The notes beneath the pieces were generated by a model, which saw only the letters and a list, made by a program, of their open reading frames with translations, was not told the DNA's origin and did no database searches. Below are positions 13,180 through 24,771 of a stretch of 64,000 bases of DNA, piece by piece; within the stretch, counting starts at the first letter, position 1; every line of letters starts with the position of its first letter. Where the stretch lies: positions 252,001-316,000 of the forward strand of contig JAJEKV010000111.1 of the NCBI GenBank assembly GCA_021234155.1, given 5' to 3'. The DNA comes from Isoetes taiwanensis. Its lineage: Eukaryota > Streptophyta > Lycopodiopsida > Isoetales > Isoetaceae. Both the position numbers and the translations under genes were made by a program.

Positions 13180-13762
13180 ACCATGTCAAAACACGGCGGA
13201 GCTGGACCCGGTTGCAGCCAAATGGTCTAGCCACCATATCCTGGGAGTGCCGTGTATGCTTTGAATAGCGGCTGTCTCAAGCCAAAGCGGATCAGCATTA
13301 TCGTCACCTTGGAAGGTCACCGACCAACCGCTATACGAGCATTGAAATCTCCAAGCAAAAACACACTGTCCCTCGGCCGTCTATAGCGGTCTATGTCATC
13401 ATACAGATCCCTATACGGCATCTGGACATCTGTGTCTGCATCATGTACCTGGTAGAACTTAGAGCCTGCATGGGGAATGTAGCAGCTAGCAAGAAACAAT
13501 GGGACATGACCAGGCTCTAATACCATTACCCACATGTAGCGATTAAATGCATCAGACTTCTGAAGTGTGATCTTGCATGCTAAGGCATCCCTAAAGTAGC
13601 AAGCCACTCCACCGCATCTGCGTCCCGCCATGGCGCCATTAGCAAGTGAGAAATGCTGATATCCTCGAATGTCGGCAATCGATGCCCTTCATACTCCCAT
13701 GTCTCCCCTGCGGGGAAGGCGATGTCCATGTCCGTCGCGATCCCATTCAAGCCACCGCCCAT
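13180..13762 (-). pseudogene. LINE-A ORF2 endonuclease domain
   Basis: Minus-strand frames 13762-13580 and 13631-13317 encode an exonuclease/endonuclease/phosphatase-type domain. FLLGDFNAR, the Asp-Asn motif of AP endonucleases, is near 13330. The domain nicks target DNA to prime reverse transcription. The two frames overlap with a shift between them, and a third (13171-12890) carries the C-terminal part with ALSDHYPL, the catalytic SDH-type motif. Confidence 0.8.
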
Positions 13763-14049
13763 ACGCCGCGGGAAGCCCCTACAATTCCGGGGAAAGAATG
13801 CGAAGACACTTTCCCCTATCTTTTGGGCGTGGACCCATCTGAGTGCCGAGGGGCGCTCGGGGCGGTTGGAATAACTTCGGGCCTTTGCTCACGGACCCCG
13901 ATGGATGTGCTGCTGCGGTGGTGGAAGGCCTCAATCCGCCCCCTCCACGGCGGGCTCTTTGATGCCCTGGGATCGCTGCGCGTCGCGGCCGGTGCACTGC
14001 TCGGGGGAATGCTTTGCCTCAATCGCCGCGGCGAGGGAGGCACATATAC

Positions 14050-15103
14050 CTTCATCTTGCCATTAACCAAACCAGCGACCCCTCCGGCAGCCGAATCTCT
14101 CTTATCTTGACCAACTCTTGGCTTCTTTCCCGTTGCGGTGGGCGTGAGATCCGGATCGGTATATGGGCGCACCTTTCAAGCGGCCCAGTGCGTTGCAACA
14201 ACAAAGATTTTGCCTCCCAATCCAAGACCGCAAACTTAACTAGCCGGGTCTCATGCTCGGTCCTCCGACCTGATTGGACTCTTGATAACCAAATACCGTG
14301 AATTGGGCTTTGCAAGTACCGGTGGTAAGCTTACCGCAAATCCTGCGCTTGCTCCTCCGGCAATCCCGCACAATAAGGTTGAGGCGGCGCGGCTCGATGT
14401 CTTGCTCCTCACGGCACTACCGCTGATTCCCCTGAGCCACCTCGGCCTCCTCGGTATGGGGGTGCTGGTGCGGCTAATTTGTGGTGTACTCGGACTCGTT
14501 GCACCTCCATTGGAGGTCCCGCATCTCTTGCTGCAAGTGGGCCATATGGTTCTCTATATGTGAGCATCTTCCCGACATCTCCCCGCTGTATGCCTTTGCT
14601 TCATCAAGGAATTGGAGCCTGCCCGCACCGCTTCCACATCCTTTTCCTTAGCATCTATCCGACCAGCCATGCTTGTGACTTGTACAATCTGCTGGAGCAA
14701 CCCCTTCATGTCGGCCGTTAACTTGCGCCATGTCTTCCATCCATTCTTTGGTGGACCTTATCCAAAAGCGGTGCCCCATCTCCGTGACTAGCCTGCGTTG
14801 TTGCTTGTATCTCCTCTCTTATCGGTCATCGACCTTTTGGGCTCCCCTGCAATCATAATCCCCAAGCCTAACTTCCACAAGGGAAATTAAGCTCCTTACG
14901 CTTGGAGAAGCCGCTTCTTGAGCCTTGACCCCGGCTAATTGTCCCGCGGATGCCTCCAAGCTTGCCCGGCAGCACCGGAGGGAACCGGCCTGTTCCTGTA
15001 CAACCCTAATTGCCTCAGCCTGTGATACCTGCTCTGATGGGGACGAGGTATCCAAATTGCGGGCTCTTTTCTTCAACGCATGCATGCTGTCAGGGGTGGC
15101 CAT
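14050..15103 (-). pseudogene. LINE-A ORF1 (RNA-binding, coiled-coil) relic
   Basis: It starts at ATG in MATPDSMHALKKRARN and reads through a Gln/Glu-rich helical region. It then changes frame into a coiled-coil-like stretch (IENHMAHLQQEMRDLQW) and an RNA-binding-like part (RRLNLIVRDC). Near 14.1-14.2 kb is a segment ending in DPDLTP, typical of the C-terminal domain of L1 ORF1 proteins. At least three frameshifts separate these blocks. ORF1 proteins bind LINE RNA in the cytoplasmic ribonucleoprotein; this copy cannot make a full product. Confidence 0.65.
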
Positions 15104-15300
15104 AGAGGGCCGGGACTGTCAGGTGGATTCCGTCGACTAAAACAGGGGAAACACCGTACAAATCATACACCGACGGAAAGCTCGTTCGATAAGCTTTCCA
15201 ACGAGCCCAAGAACACCTGAATCTGACACCGGAATCCCGAGTTATGAGCAAAAGAGCAGGGCTGAAACCCTAAGCGCCAGCATGAGCGCCTGGATAGGAT

Positions 15301-15888
15301 CAATAGACCTACAACATGCCATGCCGGTATAAGCATTTTTGTCTGCTCATAAGATTTCAAGCTTGTTTTTTAGTTGCTATGATGATCAAAGAGTTGAGAT
15401 ATGCCTTTCTAATGCTGGATGCGGATGGTACTGATGCATGTCATTTTGCTTTAGATTGGAGCTGGCCGATTTGCTCTAAAGGGCAGTTAAAGCTGATAGA
15501 TTTGCTCTAAGTTGGACTTTACTAGGATATGAGCAAAGATGAATTTGCTCCAACAAAAACAAATTTGAAAGAAGACCTCGAAATGGTTGACTGTACATCA
15601 TAGGCTGCATATGAACAAAAACGAAATTGCCCTTGTATTTTGATGTTGTAATGTCGTGGCTTGAATGGCAGTGGCTTGAATGTTCTATGCTATCAGAATA
15701 GGAACATCTCTGCTACATGACAATATCGGACTGAGGTGTTTCCATACAACAAGAATATCTAAATCTATTGTTTTCAATAGGTCCTTGATCCTGCTATAGA
15801 TGCCAAAATGCTAAAGGGATTATTTTTAAGATGATCAAGCTATGCTCAAAAGACTGCTCATTATGCTGACAATCTTCCTATTACGTAG
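15301..15888. other. Unassigned spacer
   Basis: No recognised feature. Confidence 0.4.
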
Positions 15889-16156
15889 TTGGGGAGAGGA
15901 AATTTTGGAATGCTACATATACACCACTGCTAAAGATCAAAGGCAAACTGTAGAACTATGGAGCGACATCAATCAGGTTAGATAGTGCATGGTTAAAATA
16001 CTTTATAGTATTTTCAAGTGACAGGTCTTTTCAGATATGCAAGTGCTTAGCGATGCTCGTAGTCTCATTATGAAGGCGTACAAGTGTTCTTCCTTAAAGG
16101 ATGACGTCAAGAGTGTCATTTGGAAGCAATATCTTGAGATTCAGACCTACTCATAG
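15889..16156 (+). pseudogene. Two exon-like blocks, possible 3' end of an unidentified gene
   Basis: Block 1 (15889-15976) follows a TAG acceptor and reads GEEILECYIYTTAKDQRQ then ELWSDINQ. Block 2 (16025-16156) follows GACAG, keeps frame, reads VFSDMQVLSDARSLIMKAYK and ends at TAG. The implied intron is only 48 nt, unusually short for a plant, so this may be a decayed copy. I do not recognise the family. An AATAAA at 16290-16295 lies downstream. Confidence 0.4.
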
Positions 16157-16199
16157 CAAACAGTTGTGCTCGTGGTGATATATATTCTCTGCTTTTCTA

Positions 16200-16321
16200 T
16201 ATTATGTATGTAGTGGGTAGTGTTGCTCTAGTGGACATCTTCTCCACTGGGTTTTGAGTCCCCCATGTACTCTTTGTATTCTTTCGAGTAATAAAGGTCC
16301 ACGTTCATTAAAAAAAAAAAA
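16200..16321 (+). other. Polyadenylation-type 3' end with A-tract
   Basis: AATAAA at 16290-16295 is followed by GGTCCACGTTCATT and A13 at 16309-16321. The wording resembles LINE 3' ends (compare CGTGGACGTTAAAATAAA of LINE-A). It could equally be the 3' end of the gene fragment just upstream. Confidence 0.45.
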
Positions 16322-17491
16322 AGCTTATTATAAGCCAAATACAAATTGTTGTATTTTCTTGCAAGGTTTTCATTGGCTGATTTATTGGGACTTGCTTTTG
16401 ACCAAAATTAGCTAGCCATTTTAATGCTGCGTGGCAATATTCAATTATGGCAGTACTAGTTGCTACAAACTTTTTGCTTGTTTCCATATATGAATAGAAC
16501 TTGCTTTGCATAACCAAGGGCTTGTGTACAATGCCTTTGGGTCTAGATTCTGATTATCCTATCTCTGGGCTTGTGTACAATGGCTTTGGGTCTAGATTAT
16601 GATTTTTCTATCTCTGGTTAATATGTTAGCAAAATCTCGGATAATAGAAATATTGGATTAGCTTTCTTCTTGTATCCATCTTACATAATACTAAAGCCAA
16701 AAGTTTGAAGTCAACTTTCATTTTGGACTGTTGGATCATGTGAATGCTTAGTTTTCAAAGCCCATAAAGGCGTCATTTTCTGTAAAGGTTTCTTATGCTA
16801 TCTTTGTGGACGTTTTGTGCAGGTTTTGTATGCTATTCTCTTGATGTCAAGATGGAAGAATGGCCGCCTCTAACCTGTTTGTTTCAATGCAAGATGCCTC
16901 CAAAGCATAACAATGCGAAGCTTGTTTACCTATAAGTTTTTATTGTGGTCCAGGAAAGAGAAGTCTTACCGCATTTCCATCACAAAGTGCAGCAAACTTA
17001 TGGCCACATGGATTTGTAGAACATTTGATTTATTTTTTGCACTTTTTCCTCGACTAGACTTGCACCAATTTCTGCTGCATTTGGGTCATTGATGGGCTGA
17101 GATGCCATCCCGTTGCGATCTGTGACACTGCATCGGTTATTACATGTCTTCAAGGCTCTGTCAGGTATATGCCATGGACTTTTCTATTTATTAGAGGCGA
17201 TGTTCACATATGGATATAATACGACGTGCATGTTTGAACAAGAAATTCATGTGTTTCTATGTATGTTTGGGATCTTGTATCTGCGAATAGTTTTCTTGAG
17301 AAAAATTTTGTTGTCGAAGATATTTATGCCTTAGTTTTGTTTGCACGATGTTGAAGAAGCCGAGGAATGGAGCCAGAGCATGGAACTGTCTTTATATGCT
17401 AGGAATAAAAGTGGTATGCAGAATGTTGCTATTGTTTTGTCAAAGGTAAGCTTCATCTGAATTGCCACTCTATGCCATCTCTTTTTGGGTT
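16322..17491. repeat. Spacer with a 49-bp tandem duplication
   Basis: A unit beginning GGGCTTGTGTACAATG and containing TTTGGGTCTAGATT is present twice at about 16518-16615. No gene is recognised in the rest. Confidence 0.6.
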
Positions 17492-17633
17492 GCCCCTAGG
17501 GGGCAAACCCTTGTTTATGTGGGTTTGTGGCATATAGTGGGTATATGCTGGAATATCCCCAGCCCCTAGGGGGCAAACCCTTGTTTATGTGGGTTTGTGG
17601 CATATCCTGGGTATATGCTGGAATATCCCCAGG
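17492..17633. repeat. 70-bp tandem duplication
   Basis: Two adjacent units starting GCCCCTAGGGGGCAAACCC at 17492 and 17562 differ at only a few positions. Each contains the small palindrome CCCCTAGGGG. Confidence 0.85.
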
Positions 17634-17714
17634 ATATGCTGTGACTGCCTCAAAACCCATTGTCACCAGTAAACTGGCGGTCACCTGCATTGTGGGTCGA
17701 GGATGCTTGAACTA

Positions 17715-18812
17715 GCTAACTGGGAAGACAGACCGAAGCTCCGATAAGAGAAGAACCACTTTGGGAAACGTCTCTAACCATTTCATCTTCACAGGGAAGT
17801 TTGTTCTCAGGTTAGCGTCTAAATCACGAAAGGCAAGACCCACATTATTTTTCAATCTGATAAATGTCGCACTTGAATATAGAATGAGAAATCGGCGAAA
17901 AAAGGATCTAGTAAAGCAGCTAAGCAAAGTTCTCGCTCTGCATCCAACTAGAAATGGAATCCATTGGGAACCAATCTAGAGAATGCACCTCCTATCCAAA
18001 ATATTGCTCTAGAAGATGAGTTTATCTGTGAAGGATCGACAGGCCCTAGGTTAGAAGCAGGAGGTACAGCTTCTTTCATTTCTGTTGTCTTATGATTTTG
18101 TTACAGGAACTAACTCGTTTCTCTGCCGGTCATAGCTGGAGATCTTAATGTTTTACAAAATAGGTCGAGATTTGCGAATGTTGAGAACGATTCCCATCTA
18201 GGTGGTGCTTATGCATGCGAAATTTACAGCCATCTCCGAGCAGCAGAGGTGAGATAACTCTTGTTTATTGTATTGCATGTCTATTTATATGTTTTAAAAC
18301 ATCTTAATATGCCGGATGGGATGGGGCAGAGAAAACGAAGACCAGTTGTGGATTACTTTGAGACCGTGCAGCATGATATTGATGCAAACATGAGGGCTAT
18401 TCTTGTTGATTGGATGGTTGAGGTATTTAAGAATATTATACAATATCGAGTTATTTGGCTTCTGCTTAAAATAATAATTAAGAAGCATACAAAACATTTG
18501 TTCCTCATTATAGGTCGCAGAAGAATATCATCTTGGGCCTGAGACATTGTATCTGGCAGTATCCCGCTTCTTGTCTTCTAACATTGTCGACAGACGGAAC
18601 CTACAGCTTGTAGGAGTTTCATGCATGCTTATAGCTGTGTATGTTTCTCCTTTCTCACATTCCATTTAGTTTCTTCCTCCTCTTAATGTTTTTAACGCAT
18701 TTATACAAGAGTGTGTGCTGTGTAATTTCATTTCAGCAAATATGAAGAAATATGTGTACCTCAAGTGGAGGAATTATGTTTCATTACTGATCATGCCTAT
18801 TGTCGAGAGGAG
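17715..18812 (+). pseudogene. Cyclin A, 5' half (exons up to the middle of the cyclin box)
   Basis: An N-terminal block (about 17720-17800) reads RSSDKRRTTLGNVSN, the conserved motif near the start of plant A-type cyclins. Further exons with good splice sites follow. 18164-18248 ends IYSHLRAAE. 18330-18422 is RKRRPVVDYFETVQHDID through MRAILVDWMVE. 18512-18638 is VAEEYHLGPETLYLAV, then SRFLSSN. 18737-18812 is KYEEICVPQVEELCFITDHA then YCREE. Introns join in phase. Compared with other A cyclins, three residues (the YID of SYIDRFLS) are missing from the first cyclin fold. The gene stops after YCREE; the next exons are absent on this strand but present in reverse at 24.1-24.8 kb. Cyclin A would activate CDKs in S and G2 phase; this copy cannot. 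Confidence 0.9.
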
Positions 18813-19637
18813 GTAAGCCACCTAGGAGGTAAGCCACTGAACAAAGCATCTTCATGACTTTGATGGCTTTGCACATAAGCTTGTACTTCCCACAAGAAAT
18901 GCTTGTACTTCCCACAAGAATATAGTTATTCACTTACTGAGAGCAGCAGTTGTAGAAGCCACCATTTTAAACACAGTTCTAACATTCTGTACAAATTTGC
19001 CATTTAGACATAATCAGTCATACTCGTTTGCTCTCCTAGCCATTTCGAAACTTGTATTGTAACCCATGAATTAGAACCAGCATGAACTGGAAGCCATTTG
19101 CAGAACCATCTGTACTCTTAATTTCTGCAATTGTTAGAGATTGTCCTCCCATACTAGAATGTGACTTAAAGTTACTCGATTCTCTTGGACTCTATACAAA
19201 CCACATATTCTCATTACATGCGGGGATGTGGTTCCAAGTAAAAAATAATTCTCGGACTTATCGGTTGCCACTTTGCTAGGTGTCATTTTTGAAATATGAC
19301 GCTAGCTTCCTTCACTTATCTCTTGCTAGTATCCCATAATTCAAGGGCCCCGCCATTTTTTACTGCAAAATGCTATATCTAATGCCCAGTACATAGTAAG
19401 TCAGGTTCCTTCACGCGACTGCCTCTTTTGCAAAGCCACATACTTATTCTAGAGAGCCCCAACTTAGTCTCGCCAAGAGACTAGGTTATGCCCTCCTCCA
19501 CGACCAACATACTCTGTTGACGGTTGAAATAGAGTATGTATCCCGATCAGCTTTCGGCCCCTAAAGAGAAGAGTATGCAAAAAAGGGGTACTTAAAATCA
19601 AGCATGTCTTCTTACCATGCCTAGCGTGTAGCATGCT
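18813..19637. other. Spacer downstream of the cyclin A 5' half
   Basis: The splice-donor sequence GGTAAGCCAC is duplicated 19 bp apart (18813, 18832), and GCTTGTACTTCCCACAAGAA occurs twice near 18880-18920. No exon recognised. Confidence 0.45.
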
Positions 19638-19867
19638 TCGACATTTCTTTGATCCGCTGCATTGCTTCAAAAATCCATGTGCTCCATCGGACCGACTTCT
19701 TGCTTTAATTTCCAAGCATCGGATTGACCTTTTCGCCCGGAACTTGGGGCTTCGACATTTGTTTTAAACATCCGCTGCAATCGCTTCAAAAATCCATGTG
19801 CTCCATCGCACCAGCTTCTTGCTTTAATTTCCAAGCATCGATTGACGCTTTTCGCCGTAACTTGGGG
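19638..19867. repeat. 119-bp tandem duplication
   Basis: Two copies share TTCAAAAATCCATGTGCTCC and TTGCTTTAATTTCCAAGCAT and end in AACTTGGGG (19638-19748 and 19757-19867). Non-coding. Confidence 0.8.
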
Positions 19868-20024
19868 ATGCGTGGTCTGCCGCTACAAAATCTCGACAAC
19901 TTTATATTAACAAAGAAGATCGCCGTAATCTCTTGGAATATAAAGAATTGATTGCTAAACAAAATCAAAGCATGCAAGAACAATCGAATCGAATTTTGTA
20001 ACATACAACCAATCCGCAAATCTG

Positions 20025-20262
20025 GAACCCTAATATTAACCTAATATGAACCAAAACCTAAACTAAAAAAAGTCCCACAACCACACGATTTTGCCTCTTC
20101 TTTAAAATCAATGGCTAACAAATGGGTGCACTCTAGAAATACCGTTTAGTATGTCCACGTGAATACGCCCATGAAATCATATGAAAACCATGCCAAAAAG
20201 CGTATAAAATCACAAAAAAAACCCCCTGTTATAATGCTACATATTTAAAGAATATTGTAAAT
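20025..20262 (-). repeat. Dispersed repeat R1, copy 2
   Basis: Reverse orientation relative to copy 1. Landmarks: CCCACAACCACACGATTTT, GTGCACTCTAGAAATA, AAAAAGCGTATAAAATCAC and CCCCCTGTTATAATGCTACA. It is nearly the same as copy 3 at 53.98-54.19 kb. Confidence 0.8.
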
Positions 20263-20571
20263 ATATCTAATTTTGAATGTGAAAAACTAGTATGCTTTTG
20301 TTTTCATGATATCAATACGATTATAGAAGGTTGTAAGCATGATTTGTAATCTGGCTGCCAGATCTAGTGACCCGTTTATTTTCCTGTATTCTTACATTCA
20401 GGGGCGCTATCCTGCATTTTAGAATGAATACTTGGTTAGAAATTGTTAGTTATGCAGCATATAGATCCTGCAATATACCAAGTTAGATTGCACTGCCTGA
20501 CTTTCTTTTCCAGCACTGGCTACTGAGATTGGAACAGCATTAATTTCTTCCCCATGGAGTAACATGTCAGT

Positions 20572-20765
20572 TTATTGAATTGCAAAGGCCTGAGTTGAAG
20601 CTTGCTTGACAGTGTCCTTTATAACTTTGTTCCTATCATAATATTTGTTCTCCTTGTCTGAACTGATTTCATTTCCTCCACTTGAGTTATCATCTGCCAT
20701 CGCACCATCTGAATTCCCTTCTGGGCTTCTATTTGATGCATCAGTGATCGTATAACTTCTTCCAG
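20572..20765 (-). pseudogene. Exon-like block, possible 3' terminal exon, unidentified
   Basis: After an acceptor (TTAACATGCAG) the minus strand reads an open Ser/Asp/Asn-rich sequence (DASNRSPEGNSDG, SSDKENKYYDRNKV) to a TAA. It could be the tail of the gene that supplied the RING exon at 21.4 kb, but nothing proves the link. Family not recognised. Confidence 0.35.
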
Positions 20766-21360
20766 CTGCATGTTAATCAATACAACAATCCGTTGCAAGC
20801 CTTGCATCTCTGCGTGGCTTGGTTGGTGTGGCTGATTTGGAAGCGGCGGCAGTAGTGGATCTTTCAGGGGATTCAACAGCCTACAGCTTCTCTGAGTCCT
20901 CGACTCAGGTACAAGCTATTTCAAAGCTTTCTGGTGTTCCCAGGATTGGTAGAGCGGAAGTTTGCCATTTGGCAGGACTTCTTGGGTGTTGTAGATGGTG
21001 ATGGTCGGTTTGTGCAGCAGTAGAGTTGCAGTTTTTCTGTGAGTTTGTTGTGGAGTGTCGAGGTATCGCTGTCTCTTTGAGGCAGTTCTCCTTCCTCACT
21101 TGCTTTGTAACATTACCATTCTTTTAATATATTGACGACACAGTTCTTCAAAAAATACAACAATCCGTAGAACTACAGATATTAGTACATACAACGAATA
21201 AAGTTTAACAAATTTGAGGATTGATAAGAAAATCACCAATGCCTATGGACAAGCTTTAACAACTTTCTGAATGTGGCCATTAACAGAAAATTCGGTGACA
21301 CCAGATCCAGGCATGCGCATCTAGGCCAAATCCAGTGCGGCCACATCCAGGCGTGCCTGC

Positions 21361-21429
21361 AGAAATTGTGCCCACACGGAGTGGTCATTGGCAGGCTTAG
21401 TGTCCCTTTGCAAAGGTTGCAAGCAAATT
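21361..21429 (-). pseudogene. RING-finger exon of VIM/ORTHRUS (UHRF-like) type
   Basis: After an AATTCAG acceptor the minus strand encodes EFACNLCKGTLSLPMTTPCG followed by HNFC. The spacing C-x2-C-x13-C-x-H-x2-C and the phrase TTPCGHNFC match the RING domains of plant VIM/ORTHRUS proteins. These are UHRF1 relatives that read methylated DNA and support CG methylation. Only this exon was found; no SRA or PHD domain is visible nearby. It lies inside the segment between the two cyclin A halves. Confidence 0.6.
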
Positions 21430-21432
21430 CTG

Positions 21433-22451
21433 AATTATAACAAAGGTCAATATCAGCTTCCAAGTAGTGATTGAGCAACGTTGAACAATAGTGTGCAATC
21501 TAACATTAAGTAATGAATTCCAAACTAAGTCTAACAGAGACTGAACTAGCTTTCATGTTTAACACTAGCAGACTCAACCATCCATAAAATATTATAGATA
21601 TCCTGCTTTAACATAATGTAGAATAATTAATGTGGTTTTGTTCATTTGTTTTAAAAATATGTAACCATATTAGTCATCTTGCACCCTGCCAGATTGAAAT
21701 AAATAGCCCTTCGGTGGCCCGAGAGTGTGTTTTCATGTTTCTTGCTGTCGTTTCGTTTCATGGTTCTTGTTGGGTCATTTGATGTGTTTGGGGTTATTAA
21801 TGGTTTGAAAGGGGGGGTTTTGTTTTGTGTTGTTTTATTTTCCTTTGTTTATGAATTGTGCATGGACCAAGCCTATTTCTAGCATAGTGCTAATGACTTG
21901 AGATTCCTGACATGAGATTTTTATTATTCTTTTTGCCTGCAGCTTTACATACTTTGTAGGAAGAGGCGTTATTTGTTGTTTTTATGTTCTAAAGCATCAA
22001 CAACAGTTCCAAGACCTAGATATGACACCTTTAGAGATCGTAGCCATATATGAGCATTGATGCAGGGGGTGCGGTGCGGTGCAGTGCAATTTCTATGTTT
22101 TAAGTTTGGACCAGTGGATGACCAAGACCAAGAGTGCTAATTTGAAATTTCATTGATATGGTGTAAGAATGGTATCAATATGATGTAAGAATGCTTGAGT
22201 CATAACTTATAGCCTAGATGTGTTGTTGGATTCCAGTAGCTTAAGTTTAAGATGTAAATCACTTGCACAATCTCTAGCTTATAGTTCGAGGGAATGATGC
22301 AATACCCTTGCGAATTAAATTTCTAAGCATGTTAAAGTAGAATAATGAATAGTCTTCAATAACTTCGCATAACTCTTTGTAAGTTCTATGAAGCCAATAA
22401 TATTAAATATAAGCCTGGATAAGAAAAAATATTAGCTCGCAACTTCATACA
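21433..22451. other. Unassigned spacer
   Basis: No gene recognised. A GCGGTGCGGTGCAGTGCA stretch occurs at about 22070. Confidence 0.4.
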
Positions 22452-22560
22452 CTGGCTTGTATTTTCTAGAGTGTAAGTCAGTGTATGTCCTTGTAGAACT
22501 CCAAGTTGTATTTTCTAGAATGTAAGTCATTGTATGTCCGTGTAGAACTCCAAGTTGTAT
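22452..22560. repeat. 56-bp tandem duplication
   Basis: Two units share TTGTATTTTCTAGA, GTGTAAGTCA/TGTAAGTCAT and TGTAGAACTCCAAGTTGTA. Confidence 0.8.
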
Positions 22561-22756
22561 GCTGCAGGAAAGGCTTAAATTTGGCAAAGATAGCTTTCTT
22601 GTAGATGAACTCAAGATTCAACAAGTTTTGTCGAATCTCATTTACATGGTCCAAAATATAAAGAACAAGATGCAGTTGCATCTCAACAAGGGTATCTGCA
22701 CGCAGTCTGGCCTGAGCCATTTCTTTTTTGAATGTCAAATCCAAGCGTCCCTCCAA
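22561..22756 (-). CDS. Unrecognised exon-like ORF
   Basis: The minus strand encodes a helical, Leu-rich peptide (FKKEMAQARLRADTLVEMQL ... FIYKKAIFAKFKPFLQ) followed by sequence belonging to the tandem duplication. Composition looks protein-like, but no family is recognised and no splice sites are certain. Confidence 0.25.
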
Positions 22757-22760
22757 ATAT

Positions 22761-23313
22761 TATCTCTTAGACTATAATCAAGCTCAAGCTGAAACTCACA
22801 CAAAAGGATTAGTCTAAAAACAGGTCCTAAACAAGTCTAGTCTAGAAGCTTTCCTTTCACTTACATATTGTTCGAGTACTTGCCACCATATACTCCAACC
22901 CGTTGTTTAATACTAGATATTCATACATAGTACCACTGGGAGTGAGGGCATAGGAATGCAAGTGCTCTCGAAGCGTCATCGTGACAACATCCACGCACCA
23001 TAGAACATAACCGGAGTAGCTCACGGATTCTTATATAAAAGATACCGCAGCCACAAAATGCGAACTAAGTGGCCACACAAATTACAGCGCGGCCATGTTA
23101 TGTACGGTTTGCAACCACATCTTGTAGCTGCATGGTCGCAATTCTTCCTTAGCGGCTGCATTTCCAAGACCATGCAGATGTCAAAGGTAAGCAACATGAA
23201 TGACACAGCGCGTCTGCATTGAATTATTATCGACCGCCCATCAGCAGTATAGTATTCATACACAACTCACAAACATTTGAGATATTTTCATACTCTCTGC
23301 TTATACAGTTGGC
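22761..23313. other. Unassigned spacer
   Basis: No recognised feature. Confidence 0.4.
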
Positions 23314-23545
23314 ACAACTCACATTTAAGGTATTCATACCATTACATATGTACTATCTATTGGACTGCGGAGTTTAACACTCCTCCTCCTCACAACTCAC
23401 ATTTAAGGTGTTCATTACATATGTACTATCTATTGGACTGCAGAGTTTTACACTCCTCCTCCTCCTCCTCACAACTCACATTTAAGGTATTCATACTATT
23501 ACATATATACTATCTATTACTGCGGAGTTTTACACCATTCCTCCT
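23314..23545. repeat. About 77-bp minisatellite, three units
   Basis: Each unit starts CACAACTCACATTTAAGGT, contains TACTATCTATT and GAGTTT, and ends in a (CTC)n run of variable length (23314, 23392, 23469). Confidence 0.85.
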
Positions 23546-24093
23546 AAAATCTAGATAACAAAAACAATAATGCATCCCCATCTTCATATCTTCACATTAT
23601 CTTATTTCCTATTCATACCGTTGCATATGTAACATCTACATTCTACATTGGAGTGGATAGTAATTAGTAATATAAAGTTCTTCCCTCAAAAGAAAAGAAA
23701 GGGATAAAGAAAGTAAAGGACAAAAAGGAAAGGAAAACATACTGCAATTTTGTGGTATTTTCTGAGTATTTCACATGTTTGTTTCTTCCAACTAGATACA
23801 TGCTCAAGAAGAGTAGAATTTGAAAAAAGTTTCCATTAGGAATTACAAGCAGTACACAAAGCTACTGGATTAGAGATCATTCTGATCAAGTATTTACAGG
23901 TCATCCAATGGATTAATAACCGTGCATGCCCAAACATCTCAGTAGTTCTTTTATCAGCCAGCGTCAGATGCCACATCTGGCCGCTGTTTAAGTTATCTTT
24001 ACATTATCTGTACATGGAAAGGATCTCAAGTCTTCAGCCTAACTAGTCAAACTAAGATATTGTACAAAACTGCTTTTCCATGGCTTCTAATGA
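23546..24093. other. Unassigned spacer
   Basis: No gene recognised; 3' flank of the reversed cyclin A half. Confidence 0.4.
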
Positions 24094-24771
24094 CTAGTGC
24101 TTGGAATCGCGAAAGCATTCAGCTCTCAGACATGGAGGAAATAAATTGGCAACATGCTTGGATTCATGGCATCTGTACTTCTCTCTAATAAATGATGATT
24201 TCTGGTGGTCGGTGTTACATTGCAATTGGTAAATCTGCTTAACACAGTCCTCCAGATCTGCAGGCCGATATCCTGTATATTGCTGTAGAGTTGCACTCTA
24301 AATATAGCACATCAGAGAAAAAGAAATGAGAAGGATTTAATGAAAATATAGATCCAAGTTGATCATAGCAGAATACCCAAGGATGTTGGTGGCAATCAAG
24401 ATTGAATCGCGCTAGAAAAATGGCGGATGCATCAATCTTTGATGGGGTACTCCGTCAGGGTTAGCTCTGCCAAATAATTTGCTAGGAAAACCAATTTTAT
24501 CTTGGTGATCTACAGACAAACGATAGGCAGTTAGCCATGACCAGATTACAGAAAAATGATAACATAAAAAGCTTAACCTTGTGGCTGGTCGCTTCTAATG
24601 CTACTTGAACAAAAATTCTAGAAATGATAAGTTATCATCTCTGGCATTAGCATTAAATCTAATCATGTATTAGATAAGTATGCATGATACTTACTGCAAA
24701 AATGTCTTGATTGTAGGAGTTGTTAGTTTATAACAAAGACCATCTAGGACACATCCCTCCATCTCTAGAAG
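24094..24771 (-). pseudogene. Cyclin A, 3' half (end of cyclin_N and cyclin_C), reversed
   Basis: Four minus-strand exons join in phase with GT-AG introns. 24771-24695 is LLEMEGCVLDGLCYKL then TTPTIKTFL. 24617-24578 is IFVQVALEATSHK. 24509-24377 is ITKIKLVFLANYLAELTLTE, then IDASAIFLARFNLD and HPW. 24297-24094 is SATLQQYTGYRPADLEDCVK ... and ends at TAG. This is exactly the part of cyclin A missing after the plus-strand half, whose last exon ends YCREE where cyclins continue LEMER. In the third exon several residues and the frame are lost between EYPIK and IDASA. The gene was probably split by an inversion with a breakpoint in the intron between these halves. Confidence 0.9.

Larger units (their letters stand above)
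10279..15300 (-). mobile_element. LINE-A: near full-length L1-like retrotransposon, decayed
   Basis: In minus orientation the order is 5' leader (about 15300-15104), ORF1, apurinic endonuclease, reverse transcriptase, zf-RVT tail, 3' UTR, and a (TTCC)n tail at 10300-10279. The 3' UTR before the tail ends in CGTGGACGTTAAAATAAAC and is repeated at the 3' end of the copy at 33.0-34.7 kb. Several frameshifts and stops break every ORF, so this copy is inactive. No convincing target duplication was found; the 5' boundary is approximate. Confidence 0.85.

Noticed and set aside
16309-16321. Processed pseudogene poly-A tail
   Set aside because: The exon-like blocks upstream still appear separated by intron sequence, so a simple retrocopy is not supported.
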